Assembly: GCA_012845835.1 (NCBI GenBank)
Contig: JABAKD010000019.1
Coordinates: 2,837,501 to 2,901,500, forward strand
Length of the DNA stretch: 64,000 nt
From: Undaria pinnatifida
Taxonomy: Eukaryota; Sar; Phaeophyceae; Laminariales; Alariaceae
Direction: 5' to 3'
Both the position numbers and the translations under genes were made by a program. Below, piece after piece: positions 44,404-55,739 of this stretch (positions within the stretch are counted from its first letter, which is position 1; every line of letters begins with the position of its first letter). The notes beneath the pieces were generated by a model. That model did no database searches, was not told the DNA's origin, and saw only the letters and a list, made by a program, of their open reading frames with translations.

Positions 44404-45779
44404 CTGAGGGGGGGAGATTGTGAGAACGTCCGCGAGGAGGATTGGGGTTGGCGAGGGGGGTAAGGTGAACGCTGCTACCCGGTCTACGCTCCCGCCGGAG
44501 GATGCAAGGGCGACTGCCGCTGTGTTTTTCTGGGGGAAGGGGTTACGGAAACGTAGAGGGGGAAATGGTGGTAACGTTCTCGGGATGGGGATGGGGTTGG
44601 GGGTTGGTGGGGGAGGGGAGGGAGGTGTAAGATCTACGAGGGGTAGGTGTTGGAAAAAAAAAGTCCATTTTGGCTCATAGGCTCCACGAAAAACAAATCC
44701 AGCGTGATACTTGAGTATTTCGACACTTCCTGTCCCGCAAGTAAAATTCCTTATGATTACACAGACCCTTAACGGTGTCCGACGGCGTAGGCGGTGATGT
44801 TTTGACGTCTTCGGTGTTTTTTAGTTCAAAACCTTTTTTTTTTTTTGAGCACGCACCACCCTGCATGCATGCATGAACGGCCGAAAAAAGAGCAGCCGGC
44901 CGCTAAAAAAAAAGTATTTCGCCCCTTTTCCAGATGCGAAAAAAGTGTTGAGAAAAACTTTTCGTTGATCGTCCTCGCCGTCACTGGGGCTTGATGCTAG
45001 ATAGTCCCAGGCCTTCGTAAAGGCACCGTGATAATATCTTACCACCCTTTCTAACGTTCCTGCCTTCTGCCGCGCCGATACCCCGGTATGCTCCAGACTA
45101 AAGTCGTTATCGAAAAAAGTCTCAAAACAAATCTTGAAAAAAATCGAACCCCCGCCAAATTTCCCACTTTTGGACCCACTAATTTTCAGTAAGTCCGACT
45201 CAGATTTTATATTTTGGTATGACCATCACCGTATCAATAGCTTTCCAGAAAACCTAACTGCAGCATCGTAGGCAAATAACTCCATTGGCGAGATATGATC
45301 TGCCCCTCATAAGGACCGCATCGTACTTATGGGACAGAGGGAGTATGTGTTTTTTTTGTAGAGATATTGACACGTTTCTTCGCAAGAAGAGAACGGCTTG
45401 TTTCTTGGTATCGAGATAACGACGTGATTAAAAGTCCCAACTTCGATATAAACAGCCTCTGGCAGGCAGTATCTAGAGTAACCATGGTGCAGAACGGCGA
45501 TCACACGCCGGAGCAGAGAGAGAGCAGACTAAAAGTTTCGTGCATAACATGGATGAAAATCGATGTACGTGACTCGTCAAATGTACTGGCAATCTGACCG
45601 CTCTCTAAAGGAGGGTTGTATTGCCAGGTGAAAAGTAATGGAAATAGATCCTGACCCAGTACCCAGCCCTACGAATATAATTTTGTACGTGAAGAGCAAA
45701 GAGCTTCGACTATCTTCTGAAGGAGACAAGTCCTACCAAAACTGAACCGAAATTTATGCATCCAACACCAATGGGGTAC

Positions 45780-45925
45780 TCGCTGTGCCGCTGCTACAGG
45801 TATTACCCGCCGAGTACCCGTGACCAACGAGTACCCGCCAAGTTTGGGCAAAAACACCTGGGTACTCGCGAGTATTCGGGGCCGCGGGTAGCCGGGTACC
45901 CGATAGCTCACCCTGGAAACCCCGA
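45780..45925. repeat. GGGTACTCG inverted-motif repeat, copy 1
   Basis: Rich in 'gagtacccg/cgggtactcg', ending 'gggtacccgatagctcaccctgg'-like sequence. It matches the reverse complement of the start of 46370-46500 ('ccagggtgatata...cgggtacccgcggcc'). Confidence 0.65.
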
Positions 45926-46369
45926 CGATGAACATGAATATCCCTCAAGTCACGTTCCCTGGGCAGAGTATCGCATTTGTTTGCGATACGTTTGAACTTG
46001 GGGTCAGGTCGCCGGAGCTGGGCTACTGGACTGGCTTGCATCCCAGGGCAGGGCACGTTGAAGCTAGTGCAGTGGGTACAGTACCCCGATTCAAGAACGC
46101 CCAACATAAGAGCATTCGGGACTTAAGAGCGGTCGAATCGGCATGTCCCGCGATTACGAAAAACTATATATTTCCCACGACAGATAAGAGTAGTGTGCAG
46201 GTAAGAGCGCTTGTTTCGGCGTGTTACGGGTCTCTCTTTAATCGGGGTACCCTGGGGGATGTCATGTGATGTGTGTGAGAGGGACACTATACGTGAGAAG
46301 GGCTTCCTGAGTGTTGTGTAACACTACCCAGGGGACGTGGTTTAGGGGAAGAAAATATTTCACGTCGCG

Positions 46370-46500
46370 GGTTTCCAGGGTGATATATAACGGATACTCG
46401 GGTCCCCGGGTACCCGCGGCCTGTTATAAAGTGCTACTCGCTACCGTGACGTGTACTAGCAAACCGGGTAATACTCGCGAGTGCTCGCGTAATTAGCAAA
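46370..46500. repeat. GGGTACTCG inverted-motif repeat, copy 2
   Basis: Opposite orientation to 45780-45925, beginning 'tttccagggtgata'. Probably a small DNA-transposon family. Confidence 0.6.
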
Positions 46501-46559
46501 AGGGTAACGCTTCTAGCTGCTGCTGTATATTACGTAGACTGCAATATATGACCAGGTAC

Positions 46560-46850
46560 TTACAGGATGTACATGATAAACTGATGCATTCCTTCCACAG
46601 CACTCCAGATTTTGTCACCCTCAAAAACGGGTTTTACAGTTTCCGCGCACAGATTGATTAACATCATCCTGTTGACCCTGGTACAAGCTACACTGCAGTT
46701 CCAAGGGGAGTCCCCGACCCATATCCTTAATGACACGCACCCCAGTAATACGCGCGATCGGAGCATCACACACACAGCACGCGAATATGAGCTTCGACGA
46801 AATCTTCGATCTCACAGCTGGAATGTGTTTTTTATATATATAATATTACC
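46560..46850. repeat. Dispersed repeat family R1, reverse long copy
   Basis: Reverse complement of 21290-21600. Shared stretches include 'gatgcattccttccacag', 'ccgcgcacagattgatta' (variant) and 'cgatctcacagctgga'. Confidence 0.85.
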
Positions 46851-46977
46851 AGGTACAGCAATAGTACCAGGTACCAGGCAACACCTACTTGCATTATGGG
46901 TGTGAAACAAATGACAGAACAGCGAGTTAGTCACCTTCTATCTTGCACGTCAGCCCAGACCCAACCGACCCCAAACA

Positions 46978-47032
46978 TAACCCTAACCCTATAGACTAAA
47001 CCTGTAACCCTACAACCCTAACCCTTTGGGGA
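46978..47032. repeat. Short interstitial telomere-like CCCTAA motifs
   Basis: 'aaccctaaccctatag', 'gtaaccctacaaccctaacc'. Only about four full CCCTAA units, so chance or an old relic is possible. Confidence 0.5.
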
Positions 47033-49551
47033 GCTCGAGGTCGGCGGGCAGTTCCGCGTCCCCGCCGCGTCCGCCGCGTGTTCCGTACAGGTCAGCGTTT
47101 TACCAAAAACTAATCAGCGGACCGAACGGCAGGCCTCAACCAATCAGACACATGGTGTGCGGTCATGCTTTTTGCACGCCGATAATGCAAACTGGTGTTA
47201 CTCCGGGTACCAGCGCGACCCAGGTAGGGACGCATTGGCTTTTTGGTGCTGGCACGTAAAAGCGTCAGAATCAGCCGAAAAGGAAGGGGCAAAAGGGCAA
47301 CTTCGACGTGTCCTTGTTTCTGGCGGCTGCGCTATACGAACCCCTGGGCCATGCTTTCGTCGAAAAGGCTTGCACAGGGCAAACCCAATCCGCACACATA
47401 CAGGCAGCAGGCAGCTTCTTTGGGCGATGACGGTAGCCTTTTTCTTCAGAGGTCATTATTAGCCCAGGGGACAGCTGCACGAAAGATTGACGAGAGACGA
47501 GTCTGCGGAGTTTCTGAGAGCTTCCTTGGCATGCGCGGCGGAAAAGTCCTGGCGAATCGCACACAATGTAACATTGTGGACGGAAATTCAAGGGCCGTAT
47601 TGCCTTCATATTACTACTAAAATGGACATCAAATTTCCGCCCAGGGTAGTTTCAAACTAAGGTAAGAAATCGGAAATCGGTGATTATTCAGTCTTAGCGA
47701 GGAGAGGGTCTTGAGCCGTGAGTGCCAAAAGCTGTTACGGACATTGCACGGGTTGCGAAGCAATGACGGGAGGGAACGGGTTCGGGTTCTGAGCGCTTTG
47801 TGCTTGCGCGAGGCAAGTGGCGTCGGCAGCAGCAGCAGGCGGAATTAGAGCAACAAATAAATGAAGACAAGAAGTCGGCGATTCATTATCTACCGAGTGA
47901 GAGTCTCGAGCTGTGCCCAGAGCCAAAGCTGGGACGAAAGTAAGCAGCGAGGGGGTGGGCTTGGCATGAGAACGTACTGCACGAGCGCGGGGCCATCAGC
48001 GTCAGCAGCAGCAGCAAGACATTCCACCACAAAATCGACGCTAGTGCTGTGCTCCAAGTTTCTGGCTTCAATGTTCAATGCAACAAGCTATAGAAGTAAC
48101 CGGCCCCTTTCGTGTTCAACTTGCCTCGAATCCAGCCTGCACGAGCAGCTCGACCGCGGTCCCGTTCGCAGCTGAAGTGGCCATCTTCCCGGCACGAAGT
48201 GATGGAGATTCTACAGGCTGAATGTTCAGTAGTGCTGGCTGATCAAGCTAACAGCCGCTGTGGACGAGTTCCAAAAAGCGAGGTTTCGTCGTCTCATCAG
48301 TTGATCGATAATCGATCATATCTCCGCCTTCCCATCGCCTCTTTCGTATGGAACACCCCAGAAAGGAAAAAACACGAGCACATACACAACATACACGTCA
48401 TACATGTTGCGCCTGCACTGTGTACCTGGTATGACGCATGTTGCGATGGGGGTAGTACTGTTCGGCCAAATCGTTTCTGGCGGACGGGGGTCCTTTACCC
48501 AACATTGTCGTTGGAATACGATCTGTGTGTTTTCGGGAGCAGGGTTCATTTCCCTCGAAGATCAGTGTGCCACGAGGCTCAGAAAAATCAAATGTGCATC
48601 TCTGGTCTACAGCTCTTGAAGCGTGTGTCGCATCTCGCATGTACCGGCACTCTACACTACTGCTGTAGTGGGAGACGCACAAATACGAGGTAACAGGTAG
48701 GTCTTTAGACACAGCAGCAGTTTTGGGGTGCCTATGCAAGAACCCACCAAAAGAAGAGAGAGATGCTGCGAGCATCAAGTGCCTGCTCTTTTCTCTTGGC
48801 ACTCAGTCTGGTCTTGGGGCTGTACGTTGGGGTTGGAACTCGGGGGTCATTATCTGTCACTTCTGGTGTTCCTCGTTCCGCACCTACATCAACAGTAGCA
48901 GTATGGTGGCCTGCAACAGCACCATGACAGTAAACGAAGCAAGTCAAAGTTTTTGTTGCTCTGCCTGGGCCCAGAGTTTTGCATAAGCACGTAATACACT
49001 CCTCCCTACCTGGGGTAGTACTTACAACAAATTATGTCTCACGCTGTTCTGGTGTGTATATGTACTGCTTGTAGAGTCGTCTCGACGTCAACAAGTGGTT
49101 TCATGGGGCCTTGCGGACAGTAGTAGTCCTTAGACCTCACCACCGATAGTTATTATTATTGTGTTTTGCCATCTGACAATGTGCAGCGTGAGTGCCGATC
49201 ACAAAACGACGAATAAATTCGACACCATCGTTATGGCTGTAAATGACGCACACTACACTACCTGTGTACGCGAGGCGAAGAGGGCTATAGCCCTAAACGA
49301 TTATAGACCGGGTTAGGGCCGGGCATATTTTCATGAGTTACTAGACCTAAACATCGATTGATCGGATTGGGGTTAGTTATATCGTATGGTACACAGTGAC
49401 TCTCAACCATCGTGTCGAATTCGTGGTATGGGGGCCTCGCTGTGAGGAACCAAAACGGGTAGCAACCGCGTTGTCCGTCGATCGATTTGGAAACTTTCCG
49501 GGAGTGCGCGAGGCTGCTTTCTCTAGGATTCCTCGAGGCCAACAACTGGTT

Positions 49552-49648
49552 GTTGGTTATACAGAACTACCCACTGAGCTACGTAGTCACCACTGAGCTA
49601 CGTAGTCACGTGACTACGTAGCTCAGTGGGTAGTTCTATATAACCAAC
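49552..49648. repeat. 97-bp hairpin with tRNA A-box-like arms
   Basis: The left arm 49552-49590 and right arm 49610-49648 are nearly perfect reverse complements over 39 bases. Between them is an extra copy of the inner 19 bases (49591-49609). Arms contain GTAGCTCAGTGGGTAG, which fits the tRNA D-arm/A-box consensus. Confidence 0.9.
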
Positions 49649-49841
49649 AAAAGATACGTTTGGGAGTCCGCCAATTGACTCCCACCGACCTCGTAACAGG
49701 GATCTCCGGGGCTCTCTCCCCTCGCCACGCACTACCGTAGTATTCAGGGGCAAACTATCAAAACCATTAACGTCTCCAGAAGCACGGTCGCAAAGGCGTT
49801 ATTTCCTTTTTGACTTTCCCGGAAAAAAGCGGAAACATGAA

Positions 49842-49910
49842 GTCGGCGGGGCTCGAACCCACGACAGTATCAGAACCACCATGCGAGGACAACCGCCTCA
49901 TTGAAAGCGG
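49842..49910 (-). pseudogene. tRNA-like 3' part (tRNA relic or SINE head)
   Basis: The minus strand shows a T arm GTGGG-TTCGAGC-CCCGC followed by CGACTT, and upstream GCGGTTGTCCTCGCATGGTG like an anticodon region. No matching 5' acceptor strand is present. A similar T arm occurs near 57190-57215. Confidence 0.45.
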
Positions 49911-50739
49911 TGCAGCAGCTCCCACAAAACTTGTATGCGAGCTATAGCATCCTCAACAACCTGCGCAAACACGTACGTGTTTGAATTTCGTACAGCATTT
50001 CCTGGTATACAACAGCGTTTTGGAACAGCTGGAACCTGTTTCGTTACTACGGACTAGATTCTGGTGATGAACTAACGTGAAAACAACATTCGAGCAGCGG
50101 TTCGCAGCCGTCCTTTGTACAAACCGCGCACGAGAAGCTCATCATTCTGCGAGCGACCACGTACTTGGGTGCTCTTTTCGAGAACGGGCGTAGATGAAAC
50201 AAAGCATGCCGAACGTTGCATTTCTTGAGTGCGGAAACGTGGATGAAACAGGTTGACGCTGATCCATACATGTTTAAACGCCTTGGATAAACACAAAAAG
50301 CGGGCGTGGCGCAACTGGTGCGTTACACAAGCCGCCCTCCCACTATCGACCTGCCGAATATGACAGCCAAAAACACAGGCTGGGAATAATTAGACCCTTT
50401 CTTGACATGGTTATCACGATGGATAAGCGCAGAGGAAAGAATATTATTAACGCGCACCCCACACACACGGGGCACACACAAAAACAGCGCACATTCTTCT
50501 GCATCACCCCCCTCAGAGCAACTTCAGACCAAAAACGCCTCATTTACGGAACGGTGGACGAAAAAAAAAACACGTCCGACTCTCGTCTCGCGTAAGGAAG
50601 GGCGATGTGCATCACGGGCCGTTCGACTTTTCCCTTGCACACGCAGGAGATATTCTTGAACTAAACCAAGAGAAAAACAGAGGGGATGGCGTGCCTCTTT
50701 CCCCTATCAGGCTTTCGCCAACAGGATTTCGGTTTTTCT

Positions 50740-51000
50740 GCAAGCGTCATCCTGCCAGAGTCTCCCATTCCCTGCTAGGTTTTCCTACCAGGAATTCCCC
50801 TTTCTTGCCAGGATTCCTACTAAGGTTTCCTCACCAGACTTATCCTACCATGGGTTCCCCAACCAAGCCTGTTCCTATCAGGGGTTCCCCGCCAGGCTTG
50901 TTCAGCCAAGGGTTCCCCTGCCAGAGTTTCCCTGCCTGTCAGGGTTTCTCTACCGTGAATTTCCTGCAAGGGGTTCCCCAAACAAGGTTTTCGCTGCAAC
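50740..51000. repeat. Degenerate ~20-bp repeat 3' of proteasome gene
   Basis: 'ggttccccnnccag' type units ('aggggttccccgccaggctt') repeated across 250 bp just beyond the stop codon at 51036. Ends in a C run and (CCA)n. Confidence 0.75.
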
Positions 51001-51035
51001 CCCCCCCCCCCCACCACCACCACCAGGTATAAAGT

Positions 51036-54000
51036 CTAAGATTCCATTTCGTTGATGGCGACAAGGTGTGCCTCGATGGCGTCTTCGTCTAGGGTGCGGA
51101 ATCGCCCTTTCCCCCCGTCGCCGGACACAACGCCGACCTCCACCTACGTAGGAAGCGAGCAAGCAGCGAAATACGAGGGGAGAACAGTACCCAGAGGATA
51201 CGGGAAAGAGGGGTCGAGCAGCAGAATACGGAGGGCCAAGCAGCACCCAGGGAATAGGGGATTGAGGGGTCAAGCTGCACTCCGATAGCATGCACACCCA
51301 AGAAATATGAGATGGAATCCTTAAGCGGCTTCCGGGTAACACGTAGCACCCAGGGGGTAGGGGGTACAGTGGCTAAGCGGCATCCGGATAGAGGGAGTAG
51401 AGAATAAGGGCAGAGGGAGTAAGCATCGCCCAGAGGTATAGGGGATAGAGAAAGAATCGTCCAGAGGATATTGGGGGGAGGACAGGGCGCAGGTGACGGA
51501 GGCACCAAATGGCAATCAGGGGCCAGGGGAAGATAGAGGGAACACCACCCAGCAGACAGGGGATAAAGCAAACAGCATCCACGGGATAGGGGACAGAGGG
51601 AACACGCGACAACCCGGGGATAGGGACAGACGGATCAAGCGGCAACCAGGGGGTAGGGGATAGAGGGAGCAACAAATACTGCGAGTAAGGGGATAGGGGA
51701 TAGCGGGATCAAGAGACATGTAAGGAATAAGGGAGGTGACAGGGGATAGAGGGAACAAGGTGCAACCAGGTGATCGCGGATCGAGGGACCATGAAACACT
51801 AAGGGGACAGGGGACAGCGGGATCAATCAGAGGAGAGCCGAAAGAGGGATCACGCGGCATCCAGGAAAGCGGGGACCACCCGGGGAATAGAAGGCCAGGC
51901 AGCACCCAACGAACAGACCGGAAGGAAACAATGCAGCGCAAAAAACAGAGCGAGCACCCCAAGCGGGTGGGGGTGACGCGATGCTGAAAACAGCACATTC
52001 CAAACAAACAATACGCCCACAAAAACAAGCGCCCGTGGAATAGACGGACAGGCAGCACCCAAGGAACAGACCGGCAGGAAACAATGCAGCGCAAACAACA
52101 GAGCGAGCACCCCAAGAGCGGGGGGGGGGGGGTGACGCAATGCTGAAAACAGCACATTCCAAAAAAAACGTCCACATACCAAACACGTAATCGCGCCGCG
52201 GTCGCCACAAGATATCCTTATACAAAGTACATGAATATATCATTATATATGCGTATATAACTTTAAAAAGAGACACCACAGCAGTGAGGTTGACAACCAT
52301 TAACGCCGACATAGCCGTTACAGCCGCTAGAAAAAATGGATGTAATTGAGTTATCAAGTACTCAAACGGTCCAACTCACAGGTGACATGCATACATACAA
52401 GTAATATTTTCATAACATAAAAGGTCACCTCGTTGCCCCGGAAGTCCGTTACAGCCTGCAGGCACTGGATGGCACAGCGTACCGTCGCGTCCTCATCCAT
52501 CTCCTTCAACCCGTCAACCTGAACACAAGTAAAGACAGCGGTGGGGTCCACAATCCAAAAGACCAACAGCGCCAAATGTCGTACTTCGCGTGAATGAATC
52601 ATTACCAATATTCAGAAAAAAGAAGGTGATGTGGTGTGATGTGACGTGGTGTGATGTGGTGTGGTGTGGTGTGGTGTGGTGTGGTGTGGTGTGGTGTGGT
52701 GTGGTGTGGTGTGGTGTGGTGTGGTGTGGTGTGGTGCTGTGCCTTGTGTGCTGTCGTGTTGTCGCAATAAGGGGTTCTTGGGCAGAAGATCGTAAACCAT
52801 ATATAGGTATGTTCCAGGTATGTACGACACTCTATAACAGTATGTCTTACTGTGTGGTATGGAGTAGTACGGTTCAGTGCAGTCAAACGTACACCGTAGA
52901 ATAGTGCAAGTACATGGAACATACTAAAGTGCAGTGCAGCGTAGCGCCTCAGTGTGCTCGTAGCGTAGCATAGTGAGGTGTAGTGCAGTGTGAAAAGGAA
53001 GGAAGGAAGGAAGTCACCTTCTTTTCCAACCAGTTCATGGCCTCCTGCTCCTTGCTGCCCGACGAGGTTGCCTTGTAAGGGAAGTAATGACCAGCAGGGT
53101 CCACCTTTAGGTCGAAAGCGGCGGCAAACGAAGGAAAAAACTTACTAGTGCGTTCACAAATCATTCACTTCCACACACAAAGCATCATGGACACAAAAAA
53201 AAACGTGAAACTCCACACACCCCACACAAATGGACTCTTCTGCACACAAGCATCCATGATTGTTCCCACAAAATTATGGAAACAAACTACGAAGCGAAAC
53301 CAACCTTGAAGAGTTGCGGACCCTTCTCGTCATCCACGGCGACCAGCATGGCTACGCACGCCAGCGCGCGCATGGACGCCTGCTGCGTGTACACCTGAGC
53401 AATGTCGGCGATGCGCCGGGCGAGTACGTGCGCGGGGCAGTCGTACCCGTACTTAAACCGGAACTCGTGCGCCTCGTACCGTAGACGCTGGACCAGGACT
53501 CGCGAGTCAGCTGCGGGTTAGAACAGGAAAAAAGCGAGCGCGCCAGTGAGTGGGTGGGTGGGTGAGTGGGTGGGTTATTTACGACTGCCTCTCCTCTATA
53601 CAACTCCCTCCCCTTTTCAATTCCCTCGCTCACCTTACACCCCACCTTCTCGTTACAACATATGCATTCTTATGCTCAAAGCTCCCTTTCTCCCTTTACA
53701 CTCCATGCCTCCCCCCCTTTGCAACTCAACCCCCCCTCTTTTTTCATGATTCTCTCTCCCTCTACACTCCCCTCGTCCCCCCCTTGGCAGCCCCCCCCTT
53801 CGCTTGACAACCCCCCCCCCCTCCTTCTTCTCCCTCGTTACCACGTCAACCCTCTCTCCTTCCCTCCCCAGACACCTTTCTCCCTTCTTTCCTTCGTCTC
53901 GCTACAGCTTCCCTCATCTGTCCTCCCCGCCCGCTTCCAATCACAACCACATCCCTTCTTCCCTTGAAACCCGTATCTCCCTTCTTCTCTCTCTCTCCCC

Positions 54001-54674
54001 GCTCTACAACCCGTCCCTCCTTCCTTTCACAAACCCCTCCCTTCGTTCTGACCTATCATGCCGGTCATGAGGCAGCCAATTTTTTCTGTGATCTTGAAGA
54101 TGTTGGTCACCGAAGTAGGGTCGATCAACCGGTCCTGTTACAAACCCCACCCACCAATCACAAGCGAGCGCACCCAGGGGAGCACGGGAAGAAAACGAAA
54201 ATAAGGCGGCGATTTGACTGACGATGTTAAACGAACCGGGGCTTGCATGCCACTTGTAGTGCTGGATACATAGTCTATACATTCCGAACCACATTCTGAC
54301 AAACGCACCGAAGGGGGCAACTTCATTACAAACATCCCGCTGCACGAGATCGAGCAACATGCACAGTAGTCGTCTCTCTCCACAGGATAGCGCCGATATG
54401 TGCCAGCCGGAAAGACCGGCACTACAGAGGCAACCGACACTACTCCGTATGCTGCCACTACTACATGTTATCATCAATGTCAAGAGATTTTACAGGCACT
54501 GTAGCGGGTAACCGGCACTACTCAACCCGCACTATAGAGGACCACTACTGTACCGCTGAGCGAGTGACGGCCTCCTCACCGGCACTTTCTTCTGAGTGAC
54601 CATTACACTCGTGTCCTTTCCTCGCACAGAGACGGACGTCAGACCCGGACCCATAGCCGCCTTGAAGGCATATT
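51036..54674 (-). CDS. PSMA6: 20S proteasome subunit alpha-6 (PSMA6 type), six exons; first exon missing
   Basis: Exons in order: 54580-54674, 54053-54134, 53305-53510, 53018-53104, 52429-52518, 51036-51143 (stop TAG 51036-51038). All are GT-AG and every phase agrees. The 220 residues plus about 26 missing ones equal the usual ~246. Diagnostic stretches are EYAFKA...[94 protein letters not shown] and EVGVV...FRTL. It forms part of the outer alpha ring of the 20S core that gates substrate entry, in cytosol and nucleus. The N-terminal FSPEGRLYQV exon was not found. ATG 55270-55272 followed by NNNGYDRY codons is a weak candidate for the start. Introns carry many tandem repeats. Confidence 0.93.
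51170..51880. repeat. Imperfect ~50-bp minisatellite in last proteasome-gene intron
   Basis: Repeated 'aggggatagagggaacaag' and 'cagcacccaggggatag' type units, about 14 degenerate copies. Confidence 0.8.
51881..52165. repeat. ~153-bp tandem duplication in the same intron
   Basis: 'gaacagaccgg' starts at 51911 and 52064, each followed by 'aggaaacaatgcagcgcaaa', 'cagagcgagcaccccaag' and 'gctgaaaacagcacattcc'. The second unit has a longer G run. Confidence 0.88.
52627..52740. repeat. (TGGTG)n array in proteasome-gene intron
   Basis: About 18 pentamer units with a few variants, between the exons at 53018 and 52518. Confidence 0.93.
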
Positions 54675-55404
54675 CTGATCAGCAAAGCAAAGCAAAGCAT
54701 AAAAAGGTTGCAAAAGCAATGGTTGGGTGCGGATAGTGGGCGAAGGAGCCCTACAGGAGTACTCTGATCGGCAAAGCAACGCGACGCAACGCAGCACAAA
54801 CCAAAGCAAAGCAAGAAAAAAGGTGCACGGTTGGGTGCGGTTTGTCGGAGAAGGGGTGAGAAAAATTAAGCAAGAAAGCAACAAGCGAATCAAAGCGGGG
54901 TTCTGCTTACGACACAGGGTTGCGCTTGTGATTGGGGATGAGATTGCGATCGAGGAAGGAAGAAAGGAACGAGAACAGCAGCTTCCGCCGTAATGAAAGG
55001 GATAAGCACCCCCCCCCGTCTGACAGCACGACACTCACCGCTGCCGCGAAAAGGTGCAACCCCCCCTCCCTCCCCCCAGCCGCCACTCATCGGGCCCATC
55101 CCTGTTGCGACTACCGCCATCCATCTCCCATGAGAAATATTGAAGGCAACCGCGCGGTGGGTGGTTCTCGAGTGCGACGCGTTTTCTTCTTGAAATGATC
55201 GCGCGCCTGTAAAAGGGGGTTCTTGCGATATTTCGTCCCGCCGTAACGGTCATACCCATTATTATTTTTCATCCAAGACCCACGATCTAGGACCCAAGAA
55301 CCATGACAAGTGATCCAAGACTCATGAGCCGCAAGGACGCGTCTGCTCTCCTACCGCCGGGAGCGGTCTTGACTCCAGTCGAAGCCGATTCCAGCCACAG
55401 CAGA

Positions 55405-55620
55405 ACAAGCGGCCACTCGAGAGACGGCGGTTGAAATCGGTCGGCACTACGGAAACTCTAAATAGGGTGCTACGGCCCTATATGATAATACAGCCAAGCC
55501 CTATAAAAGGCGACATCCGCCTTATTCAGGGCAGGCGAAACAAGCGGCCACTCCAGATAACGCGATTGAAATCGGTTGGAACGACGGAAACCTTAAATCA
55601 GGCGGCTACCCCCCTAAACG
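55405..55620. repeat. ~133-bp tandem repeat, two copies
   Basis: 'gcggccactc.aga', 'ttgaaatcggt.gg', 'acgacggaaa' recur about 133 bp apart (55410 and 55543). AAGGCGG-type motifs follow to 55735, related to those at 59.2-59.6 kb. Confidence 0.75.
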
Positions 55621-55739
55621 AATATAGATCTGACCCCTGCGTAAGGCGGTATCCGTCCAATTTACCTGCTTACGGTTGTGTTCGCCCTATTTAGCATTTA
55701 GGGGTGTATCCGCCCCTTAGGGCTGTCTCCGCCCAAATC

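Larger units (their letters stand above)
44540..50700. other. Gene-poor interval with repeats
   Basis: No gene could be assigned. A protein-like minus-strand stretch (RYYHGAFTKAWDYLASS, 44960-45045) may be an isolated exon or relic. Frames at 45928-46269, 47861-48175 and 48112-48693 have no recognisable features. Individual repeats are listed separately. Confidence 0.5.

Noticed and set aside
48112-48693. 193-codon plus-strand frame
   Set aside because: Cys/Arg/His-rich with no pattern; opposing frames of similar length overlap it.
53540-54040. Plus-strand frames of 67-133 codons rich in Pro/Ser/Leu
   Set aside because: They cover a pyrimidine-rich intron of the proteasome gene on the opposite strand.
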